This document shows positions 25,743-34,649 of a stretch of DNA of 64,000 nt, piece after piece. The translations under genes were made by a program, and so were the position numbers. Numbering within the stretch: position 1 is the stretch's first letter; every line of letters begins with the position of its first letter. Location: NCBI RefSeq assembly GCF_001688725.2, contig NZ_CP015401.2, positions 3,976,001 through 4,040,000 of the forward strand, written 5' to 3'. Below the pieces are notes generated by a model. It searched no databases and had not been told where the DNA came from. It worked only from the letters and a program-made list of their open reading frames with translations. Origin of the DNA: Bacteroides caecimuris. GTDB lineage: Bacteria > Bacteroidota > Bacteroidia > Bacteroidales > Bacteroidaceae.

Positions 25743-27104
25743 TCAAAAACGGCACAAGCGGAACCCAATGTTCGCATACGCATGCGAGGAACGAGTATTC
25801 GCATTCAGACAACCGAAACCCGCAGACGCACCATAAGCCGCAACAGCAGACAAAAGGGCACCATACCAGCCTACAGCAGACCACGTACTACCACCTGTGG
25901 GAGTCCAATAGTAATCGCAATACCCTTTATTACTTGAACCTCCTACTTTTTCGGCAAAGGAATAACCTTTAGTGGAATGAGCCATAGAAAGCACATAGCC
26001 CTCAGTTCGTGGAAGCTCCGTAATGGCTTCATATCCGATAGGTACGGTAGTAGCACTATCTGAATGAGAGGTGAATTTTGTCGGGTCTTCGCATACATAG
26101 GCAATAGACACATCCGCTTTATGCCAAATTAGTACATCATCAGCAAGCATCCACAAGTATTCATAAGGAGTTTCCAAGCCACGGTAAGAGGTTACTTGTA
26201 CCACCTTATCGCCACCAGTCCATCCCTTGATGGTGTAGGACACCTTACCCGTGTTGTTTCCCAGCGTTGCAGTAACACCGCAAGGCACAAAGGGTCTGTA
26301 ACCTCCCCATGTATTCCACTCCGTACCATTAACAACCGGACCACTCCCTAAGCCTCCTTGATGGAATCCGTCAGCAGTCAGCGTTTCGGTGTAAGCATCT
26401 TGGCAGTGCAATGAGGCATATTCCACACGTTGCAACCAAGCAATTTCATTGTACACCCTGTACGCCCCGTGGTGTGTTCCGTTCTTGCAAAGAGGACGAA
26501 CACCAGCCTTTGAAATGGAAGTACGAGGCATACCCAACATGGAGTTGTAAGTACCATCCTTAGCGGCATCACCAGCACCCGAACCACCTCTGAATTGTGC
26601 GGCATTCGCTTTGAGTATAACAAATCCGTCTGAATCCCTTGCAATTTCATCGCCATTCCAAGTGAGCCAACATCCCGAAACGGCTACAGAGTTGGTAATA
26701 TCCACCGTTGCATACCACGGGCTTACCGTCTTTCGTTCCATCTTGATAAAGCCGGGCAACGGATATTCGGAATAGGCACGAATCCATTTCGTCCCCTCTA
26801 TCTCCAACTTGAAGTAATATTCCGGCTTTTCAAGCATTACATTACCGTCCGTGCTGTCAATCACAGCCGTTGCACCCGAATCCTTTTTACGGCTGTCATT
26901 TTGGTTAAGGTAATACTTAACCGAGCCGTCAGGGTTTTCCACAAAGCGTTTCAGCTTCGCTTGAATGGGTAATGTACGGTGCAAATCCAAATTACCCACA
27001 CGCTTTAGTTTGTAGTCCTGTGAGTTGAAATCACCTTGCACCCCATACCATTGGTCGTAAGGATATTGCGGTTTCGTGTTTCCGCTTCCCAATAATAATC
27101 CCAT
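25743..27104 (-). CDS. DGR-diversified receptor-binding protein (tail tip adhesin)
   Basis: This 453-residue protein carries the variable repeat in its last ~38 codons. The C-terminal region (from about residue 190 on, with WLQRVEYASLHCQD, NTWGGYRPFVPCG, KGYSFAEKVGG and the terminal NIGFRLCRF) has the features of the C-type-lectin/FGE-sulfatase-like fold found in DGR targets such as Mtd. Compared with TR, ten residues differ, for example Asn to Val, Ala, Tyr, Ser, Thr and His. It starts 3 bases after the preceding gene and lies downstream of tail fibre genes, so it most likely sits at the tail tip and binds a variable Bacteroides surface structure. Function in host recognition is inferred from position and DGR coupling. 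Confidence 0.92.
   Translation of the reverse strand: MGLLLGSGNTKPQYPYDQWYGVQGDFNSQDYKLKRVGNLDLHRTLPIQAKLKRFVENPDGSVKYYLNQNDSRKKDSGATAVIDSTDGNVMLEKPEYYFKLEIEGTKWIRAYSEYPLPGFIKMERKTVSPWYATVDITNSVAVSGCWLTWNGDEIARDSDGFVILKANAAQFRGGSGAGDAAKDGTYNSMLGMPRTSISKAGVRPLCKNGTHHGAYRVYNEIAWLQRVEYASLHCQDAYTETLTADGFHQGGLGSGPVVNGTEWNTWGGYRPFVPCGVTATLGNNTGKVSYTIKGWTGGDKVVQVTSYRGLETPYEYLWMLADDVLIWHKADVSIAYVCEDPTKFTSHSDSATTVPIGYEAITELPRTEGYVLSMAHSTKGYSFAEKVGGSSNKGYCDYYWTPTGGSTWSAVGWYGALLSAVAAYGASAGFGCLNANTRSSHAYANIGFRLCRF
25749..25863 (-). repeat. DGR variable repeat (VR)
   Basis: The 115-base VR ends six bases before the end of the stop codon of the receptor-binding gene. Changed positions relative to TR (TR coordinates 25551, 25576, 25582, 25593, 25608, 25623, 25624, 25633, 25635, 25636, 25641, 25642) are all coding-strand adenines. 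The single non-A change (25553) lies at the 3' end of the repeat, where VR and TR normally differ in the initiation-of-mutagenic-homing region. Confidence 0.96.
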
Positions 27105-27106
27105 AG

Positions 27107-27403
27107 CTATAAGTTATTTAATGTTTCACCAGCACCCCAATACACATCATATACCGAAAGGTCGATACCGTTTGGGGATATTACGGTTATCGCTCCGGGC
27201 GTCCAATCCCCGATAGGTACGGGGAACATACTAAATTCCTTATCACAAATGAGCTTGCATTTAAGCAGCGTACTTGTTTCCATCGTAACCTCTTTAGGTC
27301 GTACAAAGATGGTAAACGGAACACCACCCAAAGCAAAACCATTGGAAAGGTCTGTAACCTTGCCTTTGGAAAGAATCCGCAGGCTATACATTGTTGTTTC
27401 CAT
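27107..27403 (-). CDS. small virion-associated protein upstream of the variable receptor
   Basis: This 98-residue protein is unrecognised. It looks all-beta (MYSLRILSKGKVTDL, FTIFVRPKEVTM, LLKCKLICDKEF) and ends in the DVYWGAGETLNNL segment. It is the first gene after the promoter/operator at 27436-27470 and is followed 2 bases later by the receptor-binding gene, so it is likely a tail-tip component, adaptor or chaperone for the variable adhesin. Confidence 0.7.
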   Translation of the reverse strand: METTMYSLRILSKGKVTDLSNGFALGGVPFTIFVRPKEVTMETSTLLKCKLICDKEFSMFPVPIGDWTPGAITVISPNGIDLSVYDVYWGAGETLNNL

Positions 27404-27435
27404 AATTCACTAAGTAAATCAAGTTTATCTAACTG

Positions 27436-27470
27436 CAAATATAATCATAAATGTGTTCGCTAAACACATT
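27436..27470 (-). promoter_or_regulatory. promoter with phage operator palindrome, site 1
   Basis: On the minus strand TATATTTG (27436-27443) is a consensus -7 box. Upstream, in the -33 to -7 spacer, sits a perfect palindrome with 8-base arms AATGTGTT and AACACATT around a 5-base spacer (27450-27470). The same palindrome recurs at five other intergenic sites in the prophage. It would control the tail-tip, DGR and lysis genes. Confidence 0.75.
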
Positions 27471-27496
27471 TTCAGACAAAACTAAACACATGAGGG

Positions 27497-27553
27497 CTAT
27501 TTACATCCACCCTTGCCTTTTTTACTTGTTTTCTTACCGCCTTTCTTTGCCAT
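27497..27553 (-). CDS. 18-residue lysine-rich peptide
   Basis: A short frame encodes MAKKGGKKTSKKGKGGCK, eight of 18 residues Lys. Its ATG is preceded by a perfect Shine-Dalgarno sequence (AGGAGG at the right distance), much stronger than usual in Bacteroides. It lies right after the giant tail protein gene and before the next promoter. It may be a real basic micro-protein (for example DNA- or membrane-binding); the strong ribosome site is the main evidence. Confidence 0.5.
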   Translation of the reverse strand: MAKKGGKKTSKKGKGGCK

Positions 27554-27576
27554 TATAAACACCTCCTTTCAATATA

Positions 27577-30500
27577 TCAATATTTATAATCCCAATCCGG
27601 GGCAAACACTACAAAATTGAAATTGCCGTCATTCCTTGAACTATCATCGGAAGTCATTACCTCAAAATAGGTAGAATATTGTACATACACATTCGCCTTT
27701 AACGGGTTAGAGCCTCCGCTTATAGTACCATTTCCGCAAACCATTACCATGTAGCCGCTTGGCAGTGTACCATTCGCAAACGAAAGTCTGTAACGCCCGG
27801 TATCTTGTCTTGATGCGGTAAATACCTCTCTTAGGTTTCTGCCATCGAAAAACTTGCCGCTTACACTTGCGCCACTACTACCATAGAACGTACCCATCGC
27901 CATAATACGGGCAAAACGCCCAGTAGCTCCATTTGTTATAAAATCATCTCTTGAAAAACGGCTTGTTATCGTCCACTCTCCAAGAATTTTACTTGGCGTA
28001 CTTCCCTTACGCTCAAAACAAGTCATTTCGACAATTTCTTGCGGTCTTATTAAAGCATATAAAGATGAACTTGACGAAGTAACATTATCAGTTATTGAAA
28101 ACGTATTCATCTCAACAAGATAATTGGCTTTACCAAAAGCCCCACTATTATAAAGCCGACATACTTTACCTATATCCTCTTTTTCATAGCCCATAGTAAT
28201 ATTGCGTTCGCTTGTCGTTTCCGGAAGATAGAATAGGTTTACATCGGAGAAATTGCCGCTAAATCCTGTTGATAGTTGCAATGTGCCTTTTAGACGTACT
28301 TCGCCTTTATTCCCGTCCATATATACATTTCCATTCTGACTTTCCAAACGTCCGTTACGGAATACCCACCCGGCTATATTGGCGTTTTCAGCCAACAATA
28401 GGTTGGTTGCCACACTCTCGAATTGCGCCCCAAAAGTATTCCATTTGCTTGTGTTGGTCGGCACGACACCCGAGAACGTTCCTGCATCAATACGGGCAAC
28501 ATAAAACACATTATTGTACTTTACCACATCTAACCTGTATTTGTTGCCGTAATAAGTTTTGCTACTACTGTACAATCCTTGATATACAGCAGCCGGGCTA
28601 TCTCCTTTTTCGCCCTTATCACCCGGTTCGCCTTTATCACCTTTCGACCCCGTGACACATATTGCAGCCGTGGTGTCGCTCGTTCCATTCGTATAAGTGA
28701 TAACCGAGCGTGTCCATATATACCATTTATCTTTCCAAGTTGGGCGTGTTGTACCCCATGAGCCACCAAGCAATGAGGTTGCCGAACTGGATAGGTAGTA
28801 TTGCTCCACAATGGACGATACCCCAACACCAGTAGTACCCTTGCCGCCTGTAATACAAACCGCCTTAGTGTATGTGGTCGTATTATCGGAATAAGACACT
28901 TTCGTTCTACTCCATATATACCGCCCGTCAATCCATGTAGGAGCGGTTGTCTGCCACCCCGTAGTAGGCGCAACGGTATTAGACGTGCTTTGCGCATACT
29001 CCACATCTGCCAACGTTACACTCGTACCCGGTTCGCCTTTATCACCATTATAGGAGTTTATACGTACAGGGGTACTCCATTTCTGTACCATCGTGTCTGC
29101 CTTGCCATTCATCACGGAAGCAATATCATTCACAGGCAAAGCTCCCATCAGCAAACGCACATCATCGAAATATACGGCAGAGCCGAATACATCATCATCG
29201 TAAATAGCAAAGCCTACAGCCATGATATTAACACTGCCACTATGTAATTGCTCCCCGTTTTTGAATACCGTAACGGTGCAGTCATTGAAGCGGAATGCAA
29301 GGTGAAACCACGTGTTAGGCGTGATTGCAATACTCTTTTCCACATAGTGCCTACCGTTATACCCGTTCAACATCCACTTTATTTGCCTTTGTTCTGACTT
29401 CATCCAAAAACAGAGTGTAAAACTTTCCCCAAAGGGTAAATCATAAGGAATACGGCTCTCCATTCCACCACTCAGATTGAGGGCATATCTCGTTCCGTCC
29501 TTTACCACCGTTCCACTACCCAATACGCCATTGTAGCCATTACCCGAAACATCAGAAAAATTGTTTTCCTCAATGGGCAAATAGAACTTGGTACGGTCTG
29601 CAAGCCCGGACTTCTTAGCCATGATGCACCACAAGTATTCAAACTCATCAAGTGTTGGCATTTCCGTAGTCCATCCGGCAGGATTGGAAGAATTAATATC
29701 CAAAGTGGGGGGCGTTGAAGTCGAGCCATTTTTAGCGTAACGGTATTCGTAGTATTCGCCAGCTCCGGCATCCGTTCCACCCGTACCCGATTCTCCTTTA
29801 ATTAAAGCCCACGTGTAATCCATCGGGTTGTCGCTGTCTTTCTGCACATAGTCGGTGTATTGCCCTATGTAATCGCCCGGCTCTTCACCATTGTTTGCAG
29901 TGAACGACATTCCCCCGTTGTCCGAATACTTGATATGGAAGTATGGAGTACGCCCATCTTCACCGGGTAAACCGGGCGTTCCGTCTTGTCCTTTCGTGTC
30001 GCTCCACTTGTAGGCACTTGGTTTGTCGCTATCGGTGGGTATCATATCCACATACAAACCCAACCATCTTCCGGGTGTTTCACCGTTTCCGGCTGTGAAC
30101 GTTTTGCCGCCATCATCGGAATACTTCTTATGAAGATAGCTACTCTTTCCATCTTCCCCCTTAATAGCTCCAACATCTTTCCAGTTCGTGCCATCCCAAA
30201 TATAGAGGTTGCCCCCGATTAGATAAGCATCGCCCTCTGAATTTCCAACGGTAGGCAGTTGTGAAACATTGTCCTTAGAACCTTTGATATTGATTGAAGT
30301 ACCATCAGCACCACGCACACGAAAAGGAATACCCCACGCACCCTCCGTATCGGTCTTGGCGTTCTTTATACTCATCCAAACCACGTTTTCGGACGAAGTT
30401 CTGTGCCAACCTCCCGTAGAGCCATCCCCCGTAGGGGTGGCAGGCTTGGTTTCACTGTCATTATAGGTATAGAATACGGATAAACCGCTTTCTCCCTTAT

Positions 30501-32970
30501 CCCCAGTAGAACCTTTCGCCACAACCGACCAATATACGGAATTGGTAGGCAGGTTGCCCATGCTTGGCGTGGGGTTGGTGTATCGGTAAGTACACGTTTC
30601 ACCATTCACCGTATAAGTCACCTCATCCCCGGCATAGTACACGTACTTCGGATTATATGTGCCACGGAACACCCCGATATGTGAGGTGTCCCCACTATCA
30701 GAAAGCAAACGGACGTTGTGCAATGTTAATTGGCGTTTTGCCGTTACGTTCCAATCAATAGAACTTGAAGAATCACCGATACGGAACTTGTTGCCGTCCA
30801 AATCCAAATAGCACTCCTTATCGCTTGTTATAATCTTACCCGTAGTGATAGTGTTTCCGTTGATACGGGTAAATCCGTAGGTAGTGGTAAAGTCCCTGAA
30901 ATCATCATCCGAATGCACCGACCCCAATATACCCACTTGGAAATAATAGTTGTTCGGGTCTTCGGTTGGTTCAACCTTTAGTTGTTCCTGTGTCACATAC
31001 CAAATGCCATCCGTGCTTTTCTTGGAGCACTTGGCAAACACATAGTACCCCTTTGGGCTTGATAGAGTGAATGAGCCAGCCGCCATGTTCCAATGCTTGA
31101 TTATCTCATCATCAATAGTCAAGTGAGCCAATACCCCGGCAGAAGCATCAAAACGATTGGATATTCCGTTTACGTTGGCTTGCAGTATCACATCTATCAA
31201 AACAAATTGTTGGCTCTTAGACCCCACCGTAAGCATATTGGTGTCAATGGAATTGGGCTTGATGTTTTCGGGGTCAAAATAACCGTCCGTATCATACACC
31301 ATTGTACGCAGTTCCTCTGTTGTACGCCATCCCCTCCGTGCCTTAGTCAAGTCCCGAAGCCGATTGTTTTCTATGATTGTTTCGTGCCGTCCCACATCCA
31401 CAACCGTTTGAGTGATTGGGGAAATGGCTGTAATGTCCGAAAGGGTCAGTGTATAGTCATGCTCCACAAGCAGGTTCTTTGTCACCTTTTGGATGCGGAT
31501 ATTCTTCTCAATACCGAAACGCTCATCTTTCACGGGTACATAGTTACCCACATGAAAGACGGTTGTTTCGCTATCGCTTGGCAAAGCGTTCAGAAAGTAG
31601 GAGCGTTCAAAGGTAAGCTGATATTGCGCCCGTGCCTGTGTGCGTGGCTTGAACTCGTTATATCCGGCATACCATAAATCTTCCTCTGCATCATCTTCAT
31701 AAGATTTAGGCAGGTGAATATCCGTAATCTTATACGTGTCACCCTCCGTTATTCGGTAAGCCTCGCTTTCAGTGGTAGGAATAGTTAGCCCCCTGTTGTC
31801 CGTAAATGGAATGAGCGTAAACCTTTTTGTTGCATGGTCGTATCCTCCCTTTTGCGCCAATTCAAATTGTTGTCCGGCTAATTTACCCGAAATGAAAGTA
31901 ATCTTTGCCGATACCTCGTTAATCAGATACTTTGTACCTTTATCGTCTTTCTCGTTCAGGTCAAAGTCCATTGTATCATCAATGAAGCTGTTTATATCAT
32001 CAGCCACCAAAGCAGTAACCGTACCCGTCCGTTTCGGGAAAATATTATCATACGTCACAGCATCCTCATCACTACCCAGTGCATCCCTCAAATCGCCATC
32101 CTCCAAATAACGCTTGTTATCATCGGATATGCCTATATATTCGCTCTGAGGCGGTACTATTGTACCGTCCCATAGTCTGTGTTCCTTTTTGTTCAAACGC
32201 ACTGGAAACGGAAGCTGTAGGCGTTCTGAATAGTCCCTGTAATCACTCCGAATGTTGGTCGTGCCACCCTCCACCCAAAGTCTTGTGATAATGGTCTTAT
32301 CATCTACCTTTTGCTCTTTGAGCTTGTACAAGCCGTTGCCTTTGCCCCACTCAAAGAAAGCGTTGCCACCCGGGGGCACAACTTTTGCACCGAACTTTCC
32401 TATGTGGATGGTACGCACCCCGTCCTTTTGGGTAATGAGAAACTCCAAATCAAATTCACGGTCACTGCAAAGCATTTGCAAAACCTGTAGGCAATTGTTA
32501 CGGGCAAAGGAAATGGTACGGGGTTCTGTGTCCGGGCAATTAGCTTCATCGAAAGCCCATAAGCCCGGATAGTCACGGCTCACGTTGTAGATAAGCACCT
32601 TTACAAAGTCCCGGATATTATAAGTGAGGTCAAACGTGCTTTTGCTGGATTTCCCGTTTGCATCGGTGTTTCGGTACAGGCTTTTCATCAGCTCGTACAT
32701 CACTCCGTAGAAAGTGGCATCATGCACATAATGGTTGTCCGAAAGCATTTCACGGTTCACCTTAGTACGGATGGTGTATTCTTCACCCTCCACTATGATT
32801 TTATCTCCCTTGCCTAAATTAAGCAACTCAGAGGAAACAATGGAAAGCTGTACGTTATCATCCCCCATTAAGGAACTGTTTTGAGCGGCTGATTTCAGCG
32901 TACAAAACGGCTCTTTGGAAAACAAGCGTACCTTTTCACCGTTGCGCCTGATTATTTCAAGAGTTCCCAT
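27577..32970 (-). CDS. giant tail tip/fibre protein with collagen-like and LamG segments
   Basis: This 1797-residue protein starts with a tail-hub-like region (about 1-550: MGTLEIIRRNGEKVRLF, AFFEWGKGNGLYKL, YFLNALPSDSETTVF), followed by a linker that carries repeated modules. Near residues 880-1060 two copies of the pattern Y-x-H-x-K-Y-S-D-(D/N)-G-G-x-x-F-T-A-x-N-G-E alternate with collagen-like G-x-x-G runs; a LamG/concanavalin-like domain (ENNFSDVSGNGYNG...CFWMKSEQ) follows near 1100-1270, then two WSRTKVSYSDNTT-type repeats and GDKGEPGDKGEKGD. The mix of hub and fibre parts suggests a central tail fibre. It overlaps the upstream gene by 19 bases and is followed by the 18-residue peptide gene. 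Confidence 0.82.
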   Translation of the reverse strand: MGTLEIIRRNGEKVRLFSKEPFCTLKSAAQNSSLMGDDNVQLSIVSSELLNLGKGDKIIVEGEEYTIRTKVNREMLSDNHYVHDATFYGVMYELMKSLYRNTDANGKSSKSTFDLTYNIRDFVKVLIYNVSRDYPGLWAFDEANCPDTEPRTISFARNNCLQVLQMLCSDREFDLEFLITQKDGVRTIHIGKFGAKVVPPGGNAFFEWGKGNGLYKLKEQKVDDKTIITRLWVEGGTTNIRSDYRDYSERLQLPFPVRLNKKEHRLWDGTIVPPQSEYIGISDDNKRYLEDGDLRDALGSDEDAVTYDNIFPKRTGTVTALVADDINSFIDDTMDFDLNEKDDKGTKYLINEVSAKITFISGKLAGQQFELAQKGGYDHATKRFTLIPFTDNRGLTIPTTESEAYRITEGDTYKITDIHLPKSYEDDAEEDLWYAGYNEFKPRTQARAQYQLTFERSYFLNALPSDSETTVFHVGNYVPVKDERFGIEKNIRIQKVTKNLLVEHDYTLTLSDITAISPITQTVVDVGRHETIIENNRLRDLTKARRGWRTTEELRTMVYDTDGYFDPENIKPNSIDTNMLTVGSKSQQFVLIDVILQANVNGISNRFDASAGVLAHLTIDDEIIKHWNMAAGSFTLSSPKGYYVFAKCSKKSTDGIWYVTQEQLKVEPTEDPNNYYFQVGILGSVHSDDDFRDFTTTYGFTRINGNTITTGKIITSDKECYLDLDGNKFRIGDSSSSIDWNVTAKRQLTLHNVRLLSDSGDTSHIGVFRGTYNPKYVYYAGDEVTYTVNGETCTYRYTNPTPSMGNLPTNSVYWSVVAKGSTGDKGESGLSVFYTYNDSETKPATPTGDGSTGGWHRTSSENVVWMSIKNAKTDTEGAWGIPFRVRGADGTSINIKGSKDNVSQLPTVGNSEGDAYLIGGNLYIWDGTNWKDVGAIKGEDGKSSYLHKKYSDDGGKTFTAGNGETPGRWLGLYVDMIPTDSDKPSAYKWSDTKGQDGTPGLPGEDGRTPYFHIKYSDNGGMSFTANNGEEPGDYIGQYTDYVQKDSDNPMDYTWALIKGESGTGGTDAGAGEYYEYRYAKNGSTSTPPTLDINSSNPAGWTTEMPTLDEFEYLWCIMAKKSGLADRTKFYLPIEENNFSDVSGNGYNGVLGSGTVVKDGTRYALNLSGGMESRIPYDLPFGESFTLCFWMKSEQRQIKWMLNGYNGRHYVEKSIAITPNTWFHLAFRFNDCTVTVFKNGEQLHSGSVNIMAVGFAIYDDDVFGSAVYFDDVRLLMGALPVNDIASVMNGKADTMVQKWSTPVRINSYNGDKGEPGTSVTLADVEYAQSTSNTVAPTTGWQTTAPTWIDGRYIWSRTKVSYSDNTTTYTKAVCITGGKGTTGVGVSSIVEQYYLSSSATSLLGGSWGTTRPTWKDKWYIWTRSVITYTNGTSDTTAAICVTGSKGDKGEPGDKGEKGDSPAAVYQGLYSSSKTYYGNKYRLDVVKYNNVFYVARIDAGTFSGVVPTNTSKWNTFGAQFESVATNLLLAENANIAGWVFRNGRLESQNGNVYMDGNKGEVRLKGTLQLSTGFSGNFSDVNLFYLPETTSERNITMGYEKEDIGKVCRLYNSGAFGKANYLVEMNTFSITDNVTSSSSSLYALIRPQEIVEMTCFERKGSTPSKILGEWTITSRFSRDDFITNGATGRFARIMAMGTFYGSSGASVSGKFFDGRNLREVFTASRQDTGRYRLSFANGTLPSGYMVMVCGNGTISGGSNPLKANVYVQYSTYFEVMTSDDSSRNDGNFNFVVFAPDWDYKY

Positions 32971-34136
32971 ATCACAATAGCATTGGTTTCAAATTTTTCA
33001 ATGTCTTCAATCACGCCCGAAACGATTATCTCGTATTCACCGGGTGTAACGTAAGTGTGTTCTATCGTTTGTTCGCTGCCGGACACATCGTAAGTGTGCG
33101 TGCCGTCACCCCAATAGATATTAAGCAGCTTGGACGAAGTGACGGTAATCGTAGCCTTGCCGTTTGCAGTTCCACCTATATATCTAAGCACTTTTTTCAC
33201 AGGTTCATCTTCCACCAGCTTTAAACGGAATGTACCCACCATCAAATCGTTGCTATATTGTCCCCAGCTCTTTTCCGGGTCTGCCTCATCCAGCAATTCC
33301 ACTTCATATACCAAAGGCTTTGCCTTTCCGTCATAGTCCACACGCAAACGGTGGTTCCCCTCCGCATCGAATTGGGAAAAGAAAAGGTTTACCCATTCCA
33401 CATAGGCGGCACGTCCCGAAGCCTCAATAAAGCAATCCAGCGTAATGTTGCGTTCCTTGTAGCGTGGTCGCTTCTTATCCCTTACAATACCGTGGTAATT
33501 GTCCCAGTTCACTTGCAAGGCTTCTTTGCGCTCCAACCGTCCAACCAATCCGGCACTTTTGGAAACGAATACCCCAAACTCCTTGAAGTTCTTTCCGTCT
33601 ATGAAATATTCCACATCCGTATCTTTCTGCAACTCGAATATTTCACGGGGTTCTTTCGCCACGTCAAACAGTTTCACTTCGTCCAGCAAGGCTTTCGTCC
33701 CAAAAAGTGATTGGTCGTTGATGGAAAGCCCCGTTGGTGTCTTTGGTAATATTTCACTGAATATCCGGGTCGTGTTCTCATAGACGGTAAACATATTGCC
33801 GGACTTAACGAAAGCAAAGAAAATCCAGCCATCGGGCATTACATCAAGCCATTGCTCTTTATAATTGTCTATACCGGGCATATTCAGCACCCAGCCTAAC
33901 TTTTGAGAAACAGGCAGCACCCAAAAACAAAGTGTAAAATTACCGCTAAAGGGTATGGAACGAGCTGTTTCGCATTCGCCCGTACCATTCAAAGCAAGTG
34001 ATTTACCCACTTTAGATTTCTTAGAAAAATCCGCACCATCCGATAAGGTGGCATCGTTGCGGTACTGTGAAAAGTCGTAAGCTATACTACCGTCCGGGTC
34101 ATCGAAAGGCAGGTGTAAAATCATGTTCTTATCCAT
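32952..34136 (-). CDS. distal-tail-like protein with N-terminal LamG domain
   Basis: The N-terminal 180 residues of this 394-residue protein form a LamG/concanavalin-like jelly roll (LPFDDPDGSIAYDFS, FTLCFWVLP, GTKALLDEVKLFD). The central part (EYFIDGKNFKEFGVFVSKSAG...TLDCFIEA) resembles distal tail proteins, with D-G-x-F-x-x-F-G motif usage. The last ~75 residues look PKD-like (NIYWGDGTHTYDVSG...HTYVTPGEYEIIVSG). Both the hub protein and this one carry LamG modules, suggesting duplicated carbohydrate-binding parts. Two bases separate it from the upstream gene. Confidence 0.7.
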   Translation of the reverse strand: MDKNMILHLPFDDPDGSIAYDFSQYRNDATLSDGADFSKKSKVGKSLALNGTGECETARSIPFSGNFTLCFWVLPVSQKLGWVLNMPGIDNYKEQWLDVMPDGWIFFAFVKSGNMFTVYENTTRIFSEILPKTPTGLSINDQSLFGTKALLDEVKLFDVAKEPREIFELQKDTDVEYFIDGKNFKEFGVFVSKSAGLVGRLERKEALQVNWDNYHGIVRDKKRPRYKERNITLDCFIEASGRAAYVEWVNLFFSQFDAEGNHRLRVDYDGKAKPLVYEVELLDEADPEKSWGQYSNDLMVGTFRLKLVEDEPVKKVLRYIGGTANGKATITVTSSKLLNIYWGDGTHTYDVSGSEQTIEHTYVTPGEYEIIVSGVIEDIEKFETNAIVIWELLK

Positions 34137-34137
34137 A

Positions 34138-34647
34138 TCAGTAAGTATTTTTATTCATTTGTCTAACTTCTATCCCCACTCCCTCTATATCCGCTTTGGC
34201 ATTGCCATACAGATTCACAAGCACCTTTGCATCCGTTCCGGCTACCGCCACATACAGATACGAGTTATCGAAAGCGTCTATGGTAACAATCGCATTGTCC
34301 GACACGTTTACGGCACTATGGGAATCATGCCGTGCATATACCCGTGAAACAGAATAGCCGTCATACTCCAACATAGCTTTGCAGTCACCATTCAGCACCA
34401 CATCGGGTAAATTCACCTTATCCGTAACCTCATCATCCACAAACACCCCGTAAACCTCGCATTTGCCTTTGAAGTGTTCCCGTATAAAGTCAAGCGTGGG
34501 GTAATTCTCCGATATACAGAAATCTATGCCCTTAATGTAAAGCTGTATCAGTTGCTCATAGTCAAGCCCCGTTCTTAGCTTCATTTGCCACATCCGGCAA
34601 AGCCCCTTTGCCTTGCCATCCTCTTTAAGTTGTTGTACCAGTTCCAT
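34138..34647 (-). CDS. hypothetical tail-module protein
   Basis: The protein has 169 residues. The N-terminal half is helical (MELVQQLKEDGKAKGLCRMWQ, YEQLIQLYIKGIDFCI, DFIREHF); the C-terminal half looks like a beta-solenoid or sandwich (DVVLNGDCKAMLEYDG, AIVTIDAFDNSYLYVAV, KADIEGVGIEVRQ). It lies between the tape measure and distal tail genes with spacers of 2 and 1 bases, so it is probably a tail tip or tail assembly protein. I do not recognise the family. Confidence 0.7.
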   Translation of the reverse strand: MELVQQLKEDGKAKGLCRMWQMKLRTGLDYEQLIQLYIKGIDFCISENYPTLDFIREHFKGKCEVYGVFVDDEVTDKVNLPDVVLNGDCKAMLEYDGYSVSRVYARHDSHSAVNVSDNAIVTIDAFDNSYLYVAVAGTDAKVLVNLYGNAKADIEGVGIEVRQMNKNTY

Positions 34648-34649
34648 AA

